Source: Candidatus Parcubacteria bacterium
Lineage (GTDB): Bacteria; Patescibacteriota; Patescibacteriia; Patescibacteriales; UBA12075
Assembly: GCA_023139655.1 (NCBI GenBank)
Contig: JAGLNE010000054.1
Coordinates: 1 to 14,205 of the forward strand
Reading direction: 5' to 3'
Length of the DNA stretch: 14,205 nt
In this document: piece after piece, positions 6,173 through 11,666 of the stretch
How the letters are laid out: the number at the start of each line of letters is the position of its first letter
How positions within the stretch are numbered: the first letter of the stretch is position 1
Notes under the pieces: generated by a model
The model's input: the letters and a program-made list of their open reading frames with translations, nothing else
What the model was told of the DNA's origin: nothing
Database searches by the model: none
Position numbers and translations under genes: made by a program

Positions 6173-6933
6173 CAAACACCCGTAAAATAATAACGATTAG
6201 GCAATGTTTGATTTAACACATATTTACGATAACCCACCTTTACTGCCCAAAAACTCTTTGGCTGGCTTGAAATTCTGACGCCATTAATAATTATTTCAAA
6301 ATTATGATTTAACCAAACTCCGTATTCCCTCATGCTTGTAAATGTATATTTCGGATGAGGGATTATTTCATTTTCCCATCGAGCTTCTGATATTTTCATA
6401 TACCGGATTGCCGTATCTCTTGCTATTTCAAGTTCTCTTTCTATCGTGTTATATCCAATCATCCCTTTGGTCATTTCATAATTTAATTTTTTTTCCAAGT
6501 CTCTTTCAGCCCAGCATTTAACAATATACGCCCTAAATTGACTGCATGGCTTGTGCTTGTATTTGACCCCACCAAGAGTATTTCTAAGCCATGGAAAAGA
6601 TTTTTCGCCCTCGCCTGAAAATATTTCTTTTGATTCCAGACGGTATTTTCCACCGCATATATTTAAACGATGCAATTTCATTACATGATATTCTGATTGA
6701 TAATATAATTTATTATCATTTAAACCCCTAAATAACTCGGAGTTTAAACATAATCGGCGACAGTATTTTATTGTTAATCTGGCCGCTTTGGATAATTGGA
6801 TAAAGTCTACCCAACCTTTTCCAAATTCATCAATATATCTTGCAGTCTGCCAAATTCTTAATTCTGGAATTTGTTCATCATGAAATTTTATAAAATGAAA
6901 TAATATATTTTGTCTGATTTTTATGGCGTTCAT
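6118..6933 (-). CDS. Hypothetical protein with two possible HTH segments, 271 aa
   Basis: Not a family I can name. It is cytosolic, aromatic-rich and basic. Two stretches read like helix-turn-helix units: FIQLSKAARLTIKYCRRL (about residues 44-61) and a second at about 158-176 (TIERELEIARDTAIRYMK). The C-terminal third is probably beta-rich (FEIIINGVRISSQPKSFW, then KVGYRKYVL). A DNA-binding role such as replication initiation or regulation of the element fits this layout and its position near int/xis, but this is inference. Start ATG 6933, no Shine-Dalgarno. Its last 18 codons and stop lie in the right arm and loop of a large inverted repeat. Confidence 0.75.
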   Translation of the reverse strand: MNAIKIRQNILFHFIKFHDEQIPELRIWQTARYIDEFGKGWVDFIQLSKAARLTIKYCRRLCLNSELFRGLNDNKLYYQSEYHVMKLHRLNICGGKYRLESKEIFSGEGEKSFPWLRNTLGGVKYKHKPCSQFRAYIVKCWAERDLEKKLNYEMTKGMIGYNTIERELEIARDTAIRYMKISEARWENEIIPHPKYTFTSMREYGVWLNHNFEIIINGVRISSQPKSFWAVKVGYRKYVLNQTLPNRYYFTGVCLLNARPYRGKGVKTSIN

Positions 6934-7011
6934 AATTTTTATTTAATGCCCCTTTTTGTTTACTGCTTAAATTGTAGCTAAAACATAAATAGGTGTGCTG
7001 TCGGGTGTAAG

Positions 7012-7040
7012 CAAATAAAAAAAGAGCCAACTTTGGCTCT
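7012..7040 (-). terminator. Terminator after the 249-aa gene
   Basis: AGAGCCA-ACTT-TGGCTCT (7023-7040) is a perfect 7-bp stem. On the minus strand it is followed by TTTTTTTATTTG. It ends the 249-aa gene transcript about 40 nt past its stop and separates it from the 271-aa gene. Weak T-richness on the plus side makes it at most partly bidirectional. Confidence 0.85.
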
Positions 7041-7078
7041 AATTTGTTTTATATTAACACCCGTTAAACACCCGCCAG

Positions 7079-7828
7079 TTAGGAATACATCCATCTATAA
7101 TCATATTTTCCTTTTGCGCCAATACTTTTATCTTTCTTTTTATCAATTATTCCCTCAACTTCTCCCTCGGTAACTTTTTGCACTCTTTTATTAATATCGT
7201 CAATTGCGTCTCCAATTTTTTCAACCATCTTTAATTTTTTTTCTCCTACTATCATTTCACTTTTTGTTGAAATTAATTTTCTCCCCTCGTCTCTAGCTTC
7301 ACTGATTTTTCGCTCGATTCCTTTTATTATTTCTTCGTTTAAATCTGCTTTCATATCCATGCTGGATATTATTACTTCGTACGTTTTCCATTTCTCCTCA
7401 TAACGGGTTTTATAAAAATAATCAATCAATTCGGCTCTATACTTTTTGAATTGTATTACATCATAATCCAGTATTTTTAGATTTCCATTTATATATTCAA
7501 TTAAACCTTTTTGATTATTTGTTTGATTTTCCTTGATGTCATCTTGAAAATTTTTAATATTATTTTGAAAGTTATTCTTATAGTCTAATAGATTCTTTGT
7601 ATTAATTTGTTTAAAAATAAAATGGTGTCTTACAGGTGAAAAATATTTAAAACAATTATGTTTAACTCTTAAACAATAAAAAAACTGAATAGCTTCTAGC
7701 CATGCCCTTTCTTCCCGCTTGATACTCATCTCATCCATTGTCACAGTAATGTCGGTTTCATGCCCTAGATATGGCAATGCTTTTTCTATAATAGCATTTA
7801 AAATTTTAAATATTTTATCATTAGTCAT
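7079..7828 (-). CDS. Hypothetical coiled-coil protein, 249 aa
   Basis: Not recognised. Residues 1-75 form a globular part (ALPYLGHETDITVTMDEMSI, then a tryptophan- and cysteine-containing helix). Residues about 80-225 are long, highly charged and asparagine/glutamine-rich helices (NNFQNNIKNFQDDIKENQ; EEIIKGIERKISEARDEG) with heptad-like spacing that suggests coiled coil. There is no signal peptide or membrane segment. It is an independent unit: terminators lie on both sides, and a TATAAT-less AT-rich stretch precedes ATG 7828. It could be structural or a partner for the neighbouring modification system; nothing in the sequence decides this. Confidence 0.7.
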   Translation of the reverse strand: MTNDKIFKILNAIIEKALPYLGHETDITVTMDEMSIKREERAWLEAIQFFYCLRVKHNCFKYFSPVRHHFIFKQINTKNLLDYKNNFQNNIKNFQDDIKENQTNNQKGLIEYINGNLKILDYDVIQFKKYRAELIDYFYKTRYEEKWKTYEVIISSMDMKADLNEEIIKGIERKISEARDEGRKLISTKSEMIVGEKKLKMVEKIGDAIDDINKRVQKVTEGEVEGIIDKKKDKSIGAKGKYDYRWMYS

Positions 7829-7883
7829 AAATATATAGTTTATTGTTTATATTTTAACTGTTCTGTTGTGTTATTGCAATTTT

Positions 7884-7952
7884 AAAAACAAAAAAGGACA
7901 GTAAGAATGCCGTCCTCCTTTTAACTAAACGTTTCAAGGAGGGTAAGAAACG
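7884..7952 (-). terminator. Terminator and nested inverted repeats after the ubiquitin-like operon
   Basis: On the minus strand AGGACGG (7916-7910) pairs with CTGTCCT (7901-7895, one G-U) and is followed by TTTTTTGTTTTT, a good intrinsic terminator for the operon ending at 7994. Just before it lie two further inverted repeats: CCTCCTT (7914-7920) with AAGGAGG (7936-7942), and CGTTTC (7930-7935) with GAAACG (7947-7952). These can form alternative hairpins. Confidence 0.75.
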
Positions 7953-7993
7953 CTGGTTAATATTATATATATTAAACGAAACTCAACAACAAT

Positions 7994-8164
7994 CTATAGT
8001 CGCCTTTTTTTTCGATTGAGCTTAGAAAAGACTAAAATAAATAGAGCTCCGAATAACGGCAAGACAACTTTCCAATGGTCAATTGATAAACTAGGAATTA
8101 ATAAAATAAATTCTACGGTTTCACTTATAGCGCTGTCAATTATTGTTTTAACGTATTCGGGCAT
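7994..8164 (-). CDS. Small membrane protein at the end of the ubiquitin-like operon, 56 aa
   Basis: A short frame from ATG 8164 to TAG 7994: MPEYVKTIID, then a hydrophobic amphipathic stretch (about 12-28), then a clear membrane helix WKVVLPLFGALFILVFSKL (31-49) and a strongly basic end, NRKKRRL. The charge pattern predicts a cytoplasmic C-terminus. It begins 18 nt after the JAB-E1 stop on the same strand and is followed by a terminator, so it very likely belongs to the operon. There is no Shine-Dalgarno, as in the rest of the operon. It could be a membrane effector, anchor or substrate of the modification pathway, or a holin-like peptide; these are guesses. Reality as a gene rests on context and the clean helix-plus-basic-tail design. 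Confidence 0.6.
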   Translation of the reverse strand: MPEYVKTIIDSAISETVEFILLIPSLSIDHWKVVLPLFGALFILVFSKLNRKKRRL

Positions 8165-8182
8165 ATTTATAATGATAATAAA

Positions 8183-9658
8183 TTAGTATTTAATAAATTT
8201 ATTAAACAGTTTTGATGTGAAATATAAAATATTTTTGTTAATGTTTAAATATTTACTTCTAATTTTTTCAGCTTTTAAATCTTTACCTGTCAATTTAACT
8301 CCTGAATTATCTCCTTTCGCAATTAACTGAGTATAAGGACAATCATTATTGCAAATACCACCTTCGTCAACATCCATTTTTCCGGTTACAAAATGATAAT
8401 TTTGCCTGCCGACATTTGATACACCACAGGGGTTAATTACCATTGATAATAATTGCATAATTTCCATAGAAGCAAGACTCAAACTAAAAGCAAAAACATT
8501 TTCATTTCTTTTTATCACATGATTATCATCCAAGGAGTTTATGTAAGATAAATCTTCAAATTTTCCGTTCATTTCAGCTGAGACAACAGATGAATTAAAT
8601 TGATTTAAACATTCTAAACATCTCCTTCCCGGAGATGCTATATGAGCCTTCCAATCAGCGCCGGTTAAATCCGTCTTGTCTTTATTGGTGCCTACAATAA
8701 TACCGCCATCTATTACAGGAATTAAATAAGAATAAGCAATAAAATTTAAAACTTGTCTTGCCCAAGGCCTATCGACACAACTAAATAATATATCGCAGTC
8801 TAACGCTTCTCTAAAACCTTTTTCTTCAACAATACTATAGTTGATTTTTAATACTTTAAAATTATCGGCAGTAGCACTTTTACTAATACTTTCTGCAACA
8901 ATTTCGGTTTTAAGCTTTCCAATATCATTAGAATTGGCATGAAGACACCGGTCTAAATTTTTTCTTTTTATGTAATCAAAATCAATCAATTTAATATTCG
9001 CAACACCCATTCTCGCCAATGATTCAGCCACAATACTTCCCACACTCCCAAGCCCAACAATACCTACTTTTAGCCTCATCAAATTTGACTGCTTGTCATG
9101 TCCCCAAGCTGAAAAAGTTCTACGTAATTCCTCTTTAAAACGTGGTAATGGCAATAAATTTTCATTATAGTTTATTATAAGAGAATTGCCTAGAATCTTT
9201 ACGCTTTCACACCAATGTTTTTTATAGACACCGTGTTTAGATTTTATCCAAAACCTTGCACTCCAAATTTCATTATTACTGCTAGTTAGTCCTATTAATG
9301 GTAAATCCGTGGCAGAAAAAATTATTTTTGCCATTCTCTCTTCAGATTTTTTATCTACATAACTCATATTTTGCCAACCAGAATGTGGATGGCTATGGAG
9401 AAAGGCTATCCCCGCATTTTCCTTCAAAGCAAGACCGATAACTCTTTCTAAATAATTAGATAAAAACCCCACATTACCGTGAACCTTTCTTTCATTTTTT
9501 TTAGGATAAATAACTTTATAAACAATGGCCGTGTGTTTATTTTTTCCGTAGCCTGGGTTCCACAAGCCAAAGCATAAATCTTCCTGGCCGTCATCACGAA
9601 GCAGGTGTTTTATGAAATTAAAATGAATTTTGTCTGTAAATGCTACGCCGTATCTCAT
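8183..9658 (-). CDS. JAB (JAMM) isopeptidase fused to an E1/ThiF-type adenylyltransferase, 491 aa
   Basis: A two-domain enzyme of bacterial ubiquitin-like pathways. N-terminal JAB metalloprotease (about 1-150): catalytic E26 in QEDLCFGLW and zinc motif H88-S-H90 followed by S99 and D102 (FLHSHPHSGWQNMSYVD). This fold removes or matures ubiquitin-like tags. E1-like Rossmann domain (about 192-445): nucleotide loop GIVGLGSVGS (199-208), LIDFDYI with D226/D228, N234 and R237 (KRKNLDR), K248/K250, FSCVDRPWAR at 292-301, and a probable zinc site C347/C350 with C436/C440. This domain would adenylate the C-terminus of the ubiquitin-like protein. A basic tail of about 45 residues follows. ATG 9658 lies one base after the E2-like stop. 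All key residues are present, so both activities look intact. Confidence 0.93.
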   Translation of the reverse strand: MRYGVAFTDKIHFNFIKHLLRDDGQEDLCFGLWNPGYGKNKHTAIVYKVIYPKKNERKVHGNVGFLSNYLERVIGLALKENAGIAFLHSHPHSGWQNMSYVDKKSEERMAKIIFSATDLPLIGLTSSNNEIWSARFWIKSKHGVYKKHWCESVKILGNSLIINYNENLLPLPRFKEELRRTFSAWGHDKQSNLMRLKVGIVGLGSVGSIVAESLARMGVANIKLIDFDYIKRKNLDRCLHANSNDIGKLKTEIVAESISKSATADNFKVLKINYSIVEEKGFREALDCDILFSCVDRPWARQVLNFIAYSYLIPVIDGGIIVGTNKDKTDLTGADWKAHIASPGRRCLECLNQFNSSVVSAEMNGKFEDLSYINSLDDNHVIKRNENVFAFSLSLASMEIMQLLSMVINPCGVSNVGRQNYHFVTGKMDVDEGGICNNDCPYTQLIAKGDNSGVKLTGKDLKAEKIRSKYLNINKNILYFTSKLFNKFIKY

Positions 9659-9659
9659 A

Positions 9660-10004
9660 TTATAAGGTATTAAATAAATATCCGATATATATCATATAAT
9701 CTTTTACTGTTTTTTTGGAATCATTAGGATATGGCCTACTCAAGTGACCTCCATTGTCCTTAAATAATTCGCTTGCATGTATCCGGCCAGGGTGACCCCC
9801 TTTTTGATTTATTGGAACTAACAAAGGCGAAAAGTGAGGCCCATGAGGAATGGCAATCGGAAATTCAACTATTTCAAAACCTAGTTTAATTTGCCTGTCT
9901 TTGAATTTACCTGCCTGGATAACATAATCGAAGACAACAAATTTTTCAGTTACACTGGTCTTATAGCCCAAATTATTTAGCTCATTGATAAATTTTTCTT
10001 TCAT
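9660..10004 (-). CDS. E2/UBC-like protein of a bacterial ubiquitin-like system, cysteine-free, 114 aa
   Basis: From size, order and motif style this is the E2-like partner in the operon. The fold would carry the activated ubiquitin-like protein to a target. Visible pattern: strands GFEIVEFPIAIPHGPHFSPL (about 46-65), a flap-like VPINQKGGHPGRIHASEL and SRPYPNDSKKTV before a final helix. With ATG 10004 the product has no cysteine at all, so the usual E2 thioester is impossible; conserved-looking histidines (HGPHF, HPGRIH, GGHLSRPY) are alternatives. A TTG at 10043 would add 13 residues with one cysteine but overlaps the upstream gene by 35 nt; the ATG, 4 nt past that stop, is more natural. The E2 assignment is by context plus weak motif, not certain. 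Confidence 0.7.
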   Translation of the reverse strand: MKEKFINELNNLGYKTSVTEKFVVFDYVIQAGKFKDRQIKLGFEIVEFPIAIPHGPHFSPLLVPINQKGGHPGRIHASELFKDNGGHLSRPYPNDSKKTVKDYMIYIGYLFNTL

Positions 10005-10008
10005 ACAA

Positions 10009-10242
10009 TTAAGCAACCGGTGTTTCTCCAGTATAGTTTGCAATAAATTTAATATTATTATGCATTTTAATTAGTTCTTCTGGGTTATCCTTGTAGGATA
10101 TTTGATTATTACCCTTAATAAGAATTAAGTAATAATCAGAAGTTGAAATACTGGCAATTTCCAATATTTGCTTAGCGGTTAATTCTTTTTCATTTGTTGA
10201 AAAAGTTTCGCCGTTTACTGTGAAAGTAATTTCTTTTTTCAT
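10009..10242 (-). CDS. Ubiquitin-like beta-grasp protein, 77 aa
   Basis: A single small domain with the beta-grasp pattern: strand KEITFTVNGETF, LTAKQILEIASI helix (about 22-33), strand YYLILIK, then ISYKDNPEELIKMHNNIKFI. This matches what I know of multiubiquitin-type bacterial modifiers, here as one copy. The C-terminus is YTGETPVA, with no terminal Gly-Gly. The only glycine near the end is six residues from the stop, so processing by the JAB domain would be needed if a glycine carboxylate is the active end; a conserved TPV-type tail used directly is the alternative. First gene of the operon; stop 4 nt before the E2-like ATG. ATG 10242 has no Shine-Dalgarno. Confidence 0.82.
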   Translation of the reverse strand: MKKEITFTVNGETFSTNEKELTAKQILEIASISTSDYYLILIKGNNQISYKDNPEELIKMHNNIKFIANYTGETPVA

Positions 10243-10302
10243 GTTCTTGGTAGATGTTATTATCTTAAGACATAGTCAAAAAATTAAAAACATGCTATAT
10301 TA

Positions 10303-10407
10303 ATTATAATAAAAGTGCGCTGATAAATTCAGCAACCTTACTTATGTAAAACGGTCCTTGTGCTTCCTAGGCTAATTGGACCGTTTTATATTTCTATTTA
10401 CATTATA
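10303..10407 (-). promoter_or_regulatory. Candidate promoters and leader of the ubiquitin-like operon
   Basis: Two minus-strand TATAAT boxes: one at 10407-10402 with an extended TGC, and one at 10308-10303. Neither has a good -35. A transcript from the first would begin near 10395 and run straight into the hairpin at 10388-10347, giving an attenuated leader; the second would bypass it. Confidence 0.5.
10347..10388. terminator. Strong hairpin between the divergent operons (attenuator or bidirectional terminator)
   Basis: TAAAACGGTCC (10347-10357) and GGACCGTTTTA (10378-10388) are a perfect 11-bp inverted repeat with a 20-nt loop that contains the palindrome CCTAGG. A short T4 run follows the G/C part on both strands. 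A second hairpin, GCTGA-TAAAT-TCAGC (10320-10334), follows on the minus side. No gene converges here, so a conventional terminator role is odd; attenuation of the ubiquitin-like operon is more likely. Confidence 0.6.
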
Positions 10408-10417
10408 GCATAAGTGC

Positions 10418-10506
10418 GTTATTATTAAAATATACTTTGATAATAACAAAATGTTATTATTAATGACTTACGTTATTATTTGTAACTTTTTGTAACTTTT
10501 AATAAC
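10418..10506. promoter_or_regulatory. Clustered GTTATTATT operator-like sites
   Basis: GTTATTATT occurs at 10418-10426, 10453-10461 and 10472-10480. An inverted ATAATAAC at 10440-10447 forms the palindrome ATAATAAC-AAAAT-GTTATTAT with the second copy, and a shorter inverted AATAAC is at 10501-10506. A 10-bp near-perfect tandem, GTAACTTTTT/GTAACTTTTA (10482-10501), lies among them. Position upstream of an XRE gene and near a divergent extended -10 box suggests binding sites for that repressor. Confidence 0.6.
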
Positions 10507-10544
10507 AAGTTTTCCTCATCACATTTTTAATAAAATAGTGTACA

Positions 10545-10886
10545 ATGAAAGAAAGAAGAAAAGAAAACCAAGATGATAAAAAATTCAAGAAATTGATAGG
10601 TTCAAGTATCAAAAAAATTAGAATAGGACGAGGCCTTACGGCAAGGCGTCTCGCGGAAAAAATAAAAATTTCAAGAAGTTCACTTGTCCAAATAGAGAAT
10701 GGCAATAACAATATAAACGCTGTGTTAATGTGGAAAATCGCTTGTAGATTAGGTTGCGGCATAAAAGAATTTTTTCCGACCGTAGCTGAGGGATTTGCTT
10801 TAAGTAAAAACGACATAGATAATATCAAAAAGATGGACAAAAAGGGAGCTGACTTTGCAATAAAATGTTTTGGGAAAGAGCAATAG
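10545..10886 (+). CDS. XRE-family helix-turn-helix repressor, 113 aa
   Basis: A DNA-binding regulator with one HTH_3 domain at about residues 16-72: SSIKKIRIGRGLTARRLAEK, then ISRSSLVQIENGNNNINAVL, ending in LGCGIKEFF. The C-terminal 35 residues could be a dimerisation or protease-recognition tail. Its ATG at 10545 lies close to a TAAAAT box (about 10530), so the mRNA may be leaderless or nearly so. It is followed 4 nt later by an ImmA-type metalloprotease. In phage and ICE regulation (for example ImmR/ImmA of ICEBs1, DdrO/IrrE) the protease cleaves the XRE partner to relieve repression. The divergent ubiquitin-like operon and clustered operator-like sites make that operon a likely target. 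Confidence 0.9.
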   Translation: MKERRKENQDDKKFKKLIGSSIKKIRIGRGLTARRLAEKIKISRSSLVQIENGNNNINAVLMWKIACRLGCGIKEFFPTVAEGFALSKNDIDNIKKMDKKGADFAIKCFGKEQ

Positions 10887-10890
10887 TATT

Positions 10891-11409
10891 ATGTATAAAA
10901 AAGCAAAGCAACAGATTAATAAAATTTTAAAAAAATATAATTTTGTTGAACCTCCAATCCCCATTGAAAAAATAATGGACGATTATGATATAATTACGAA
11001 CTTTGCACCAGACGATATTTACTCAGGTATTATAATCAAAAAAAAGGACGGCCGTGTGTTGGTTGGTATTAATAGCAATGACCCCCCCACAAGACAGCGT
11101 TTTAGTTTGGCTCATGAACTTTCCCATTTTCTTTTAAACAACGAAAAGGTGTTTGTAGACCATCGCGATAATATTACATTTGATTACGAATCACATCGCT
11201 CAGAGAAAGAACAGGTTGCAAATTTTTTCGCAGCAAATCTATTGATGCCGGAAAAGATGATAGAAAACGTATTCAATAAAATAATTAAAAATAAAAAATA
11301 TTTTCTTGAAGAAGATATTACGGGCATGGCCGACCTGTTTAAGGTTAGTCGTGAAGCTATGAACTACAGATTAGATAATCTTGGATTAATATCTAGAAAT
11401 ATTAAATAA
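10891..11409 (+). CDS. ImmA/IrrE-type zinc metalloprotease, 172 aa
   Basis: Cytosolic gluzincin-like protease of the ImmA/IrrE (COG2856) family. The HELSH motif at residues 75-79 gives H75, E76 and H79; the third zinc ligand is probably E107 in SEKEQVANFFAANLLMP, which is the family signature. The C-terminus (GMADLFKVSREAMNYRLDNLGLI) forms the usual helical domain. I choose ATG 10891 over TTG 10870, which would overlap the repressor gene. It is co-transcribed with the XRE gene and ends before a clear terminator. Expected role: cleaving the adjacent repressor on a signal such as DNA damage, thereby inducing the element or the divergent operon. The trigger cannot be read from the sequence. Confidence 0.93.
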   Translation: MYKKAKQQINKILKKYNFVEPPIPIEKIMDDYDIITNFAPDDIYSGIIIKKKDGRVLVGINSNDPPTRQRFSLAHELSHFLLNNEKVFVDHRDNITFDYESHRSEKEQVANFFAANLLMPEKMIENVFNKIIKNKKYFLEEDITGMADLFKVSREAMNYRLDNLGLISRNIK

Positions 11410-11418
11410 TATATTCTT

Positions 11419-11457
11419 AAAAACGAATCTTATAAGGGTTCGTTTTTGTATTGTTTT
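11419..11457 (+). terminator. Terminator after the XRE-ImmA pair
   Basis: AAAAACGAA (11419-11427) pairs with TTCGTTTTT (11439-11447) around a loop in which TTATAA can also self-pair. TTTTTGTATTGTTTTT follows, giving a good U-tract on the plus strand. Confidence 0.85.
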
Positions 11458-11479
11458 TATTATAAAAATATGCTAACAT
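11451..11479 (+). promoter_or_regulatory. Promoter of the structured RNA
   Basis: TTGTTT (11451-11456), exactly 17 bp, then TAACAT (11474-11479) preceded by TGC (extended -10). The predicted start is near 11486, just before the first stem of the structured RNA. Confidence 0.6.
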
Positions 11480-11485
11480 AAGACT

Positions 11486-11648
11486 ACAATTAAATATTTT
11501 ACGATAGACCTAACCCTTAAATTCATCTAAGGTATGGTCAAAAAACCATAGACATAAAGACGACCTTCTGGTCGGCACTATGTCTATGGTCATTGAGGGA
11601 AACTTCAATGGATGCTCGCAAGAGCATCGCCGACCGAGGGTCTTTTTT
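11486..11648 (+). ncRNA. Structured RNA with tandem GNRA-capped hairpins and a terminator (unknown class)
   Basis: Four stems in a row. P1: GACC/GGTC plus CCTTA/TAAGG (11507-11539). P2: perfect 12 bp, ACCATAGACATA/TATGTCTATGGT (11545-11590), with an inner CGACC-TTCT-GGTCG stem. P3: 8 bp, CATTGAGG/CTTCAATG (11591-11610), loop GAAA. P4: perfect 7 bp, GATGCTC/GAGCATC (11611-11628), loop GCAA. P2, P3 and P4 abut with no spacer, allowing coaxial stacking. Then GACC-GAG-GGTC and six T (to 11648). GCCGACC (11629-11635) is also fully complementary to GGTCGGC (11570-11576), so a pseudoknot or antiterminator can compete with the terminator. It lies 18 nt before the secreted protein gene: a riboswitch-like leader or an independent small RNA. 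I recognise no known class. Confidence 0.75.
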
Positions 11649-11666
11649 GTTATTAAATAAAAATCT

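Noticed and set aside
10005..10043. TTG start giving a 127-aa E2-like protein with one cysteine
   Set aside because: It would overlap the Ubl gene by 35 nt; the ATG at 10004 lies 4 nt after the Ubl stop, and the cysteine would be N-terminal, not at the E2 active site.
10499..10840. Minus-strand 113-aa frame opposite the XRE gene
   Set aside because: The plus strand encodes a clear HTH protein; the opposite frame has no recognisable features.
10870..10890. TTG start for the ImmA-type protease
   Set aside because: It overlaps the XRE gene; the ATG at 10891 gives the usual family start.
11545..11590. Insertion-sequence terminal inverted repeats
   Set aside because: The 12-bp arms are only 22 nt apart and continue into further stems and a terminator, which fits an RNA, not a transposon.
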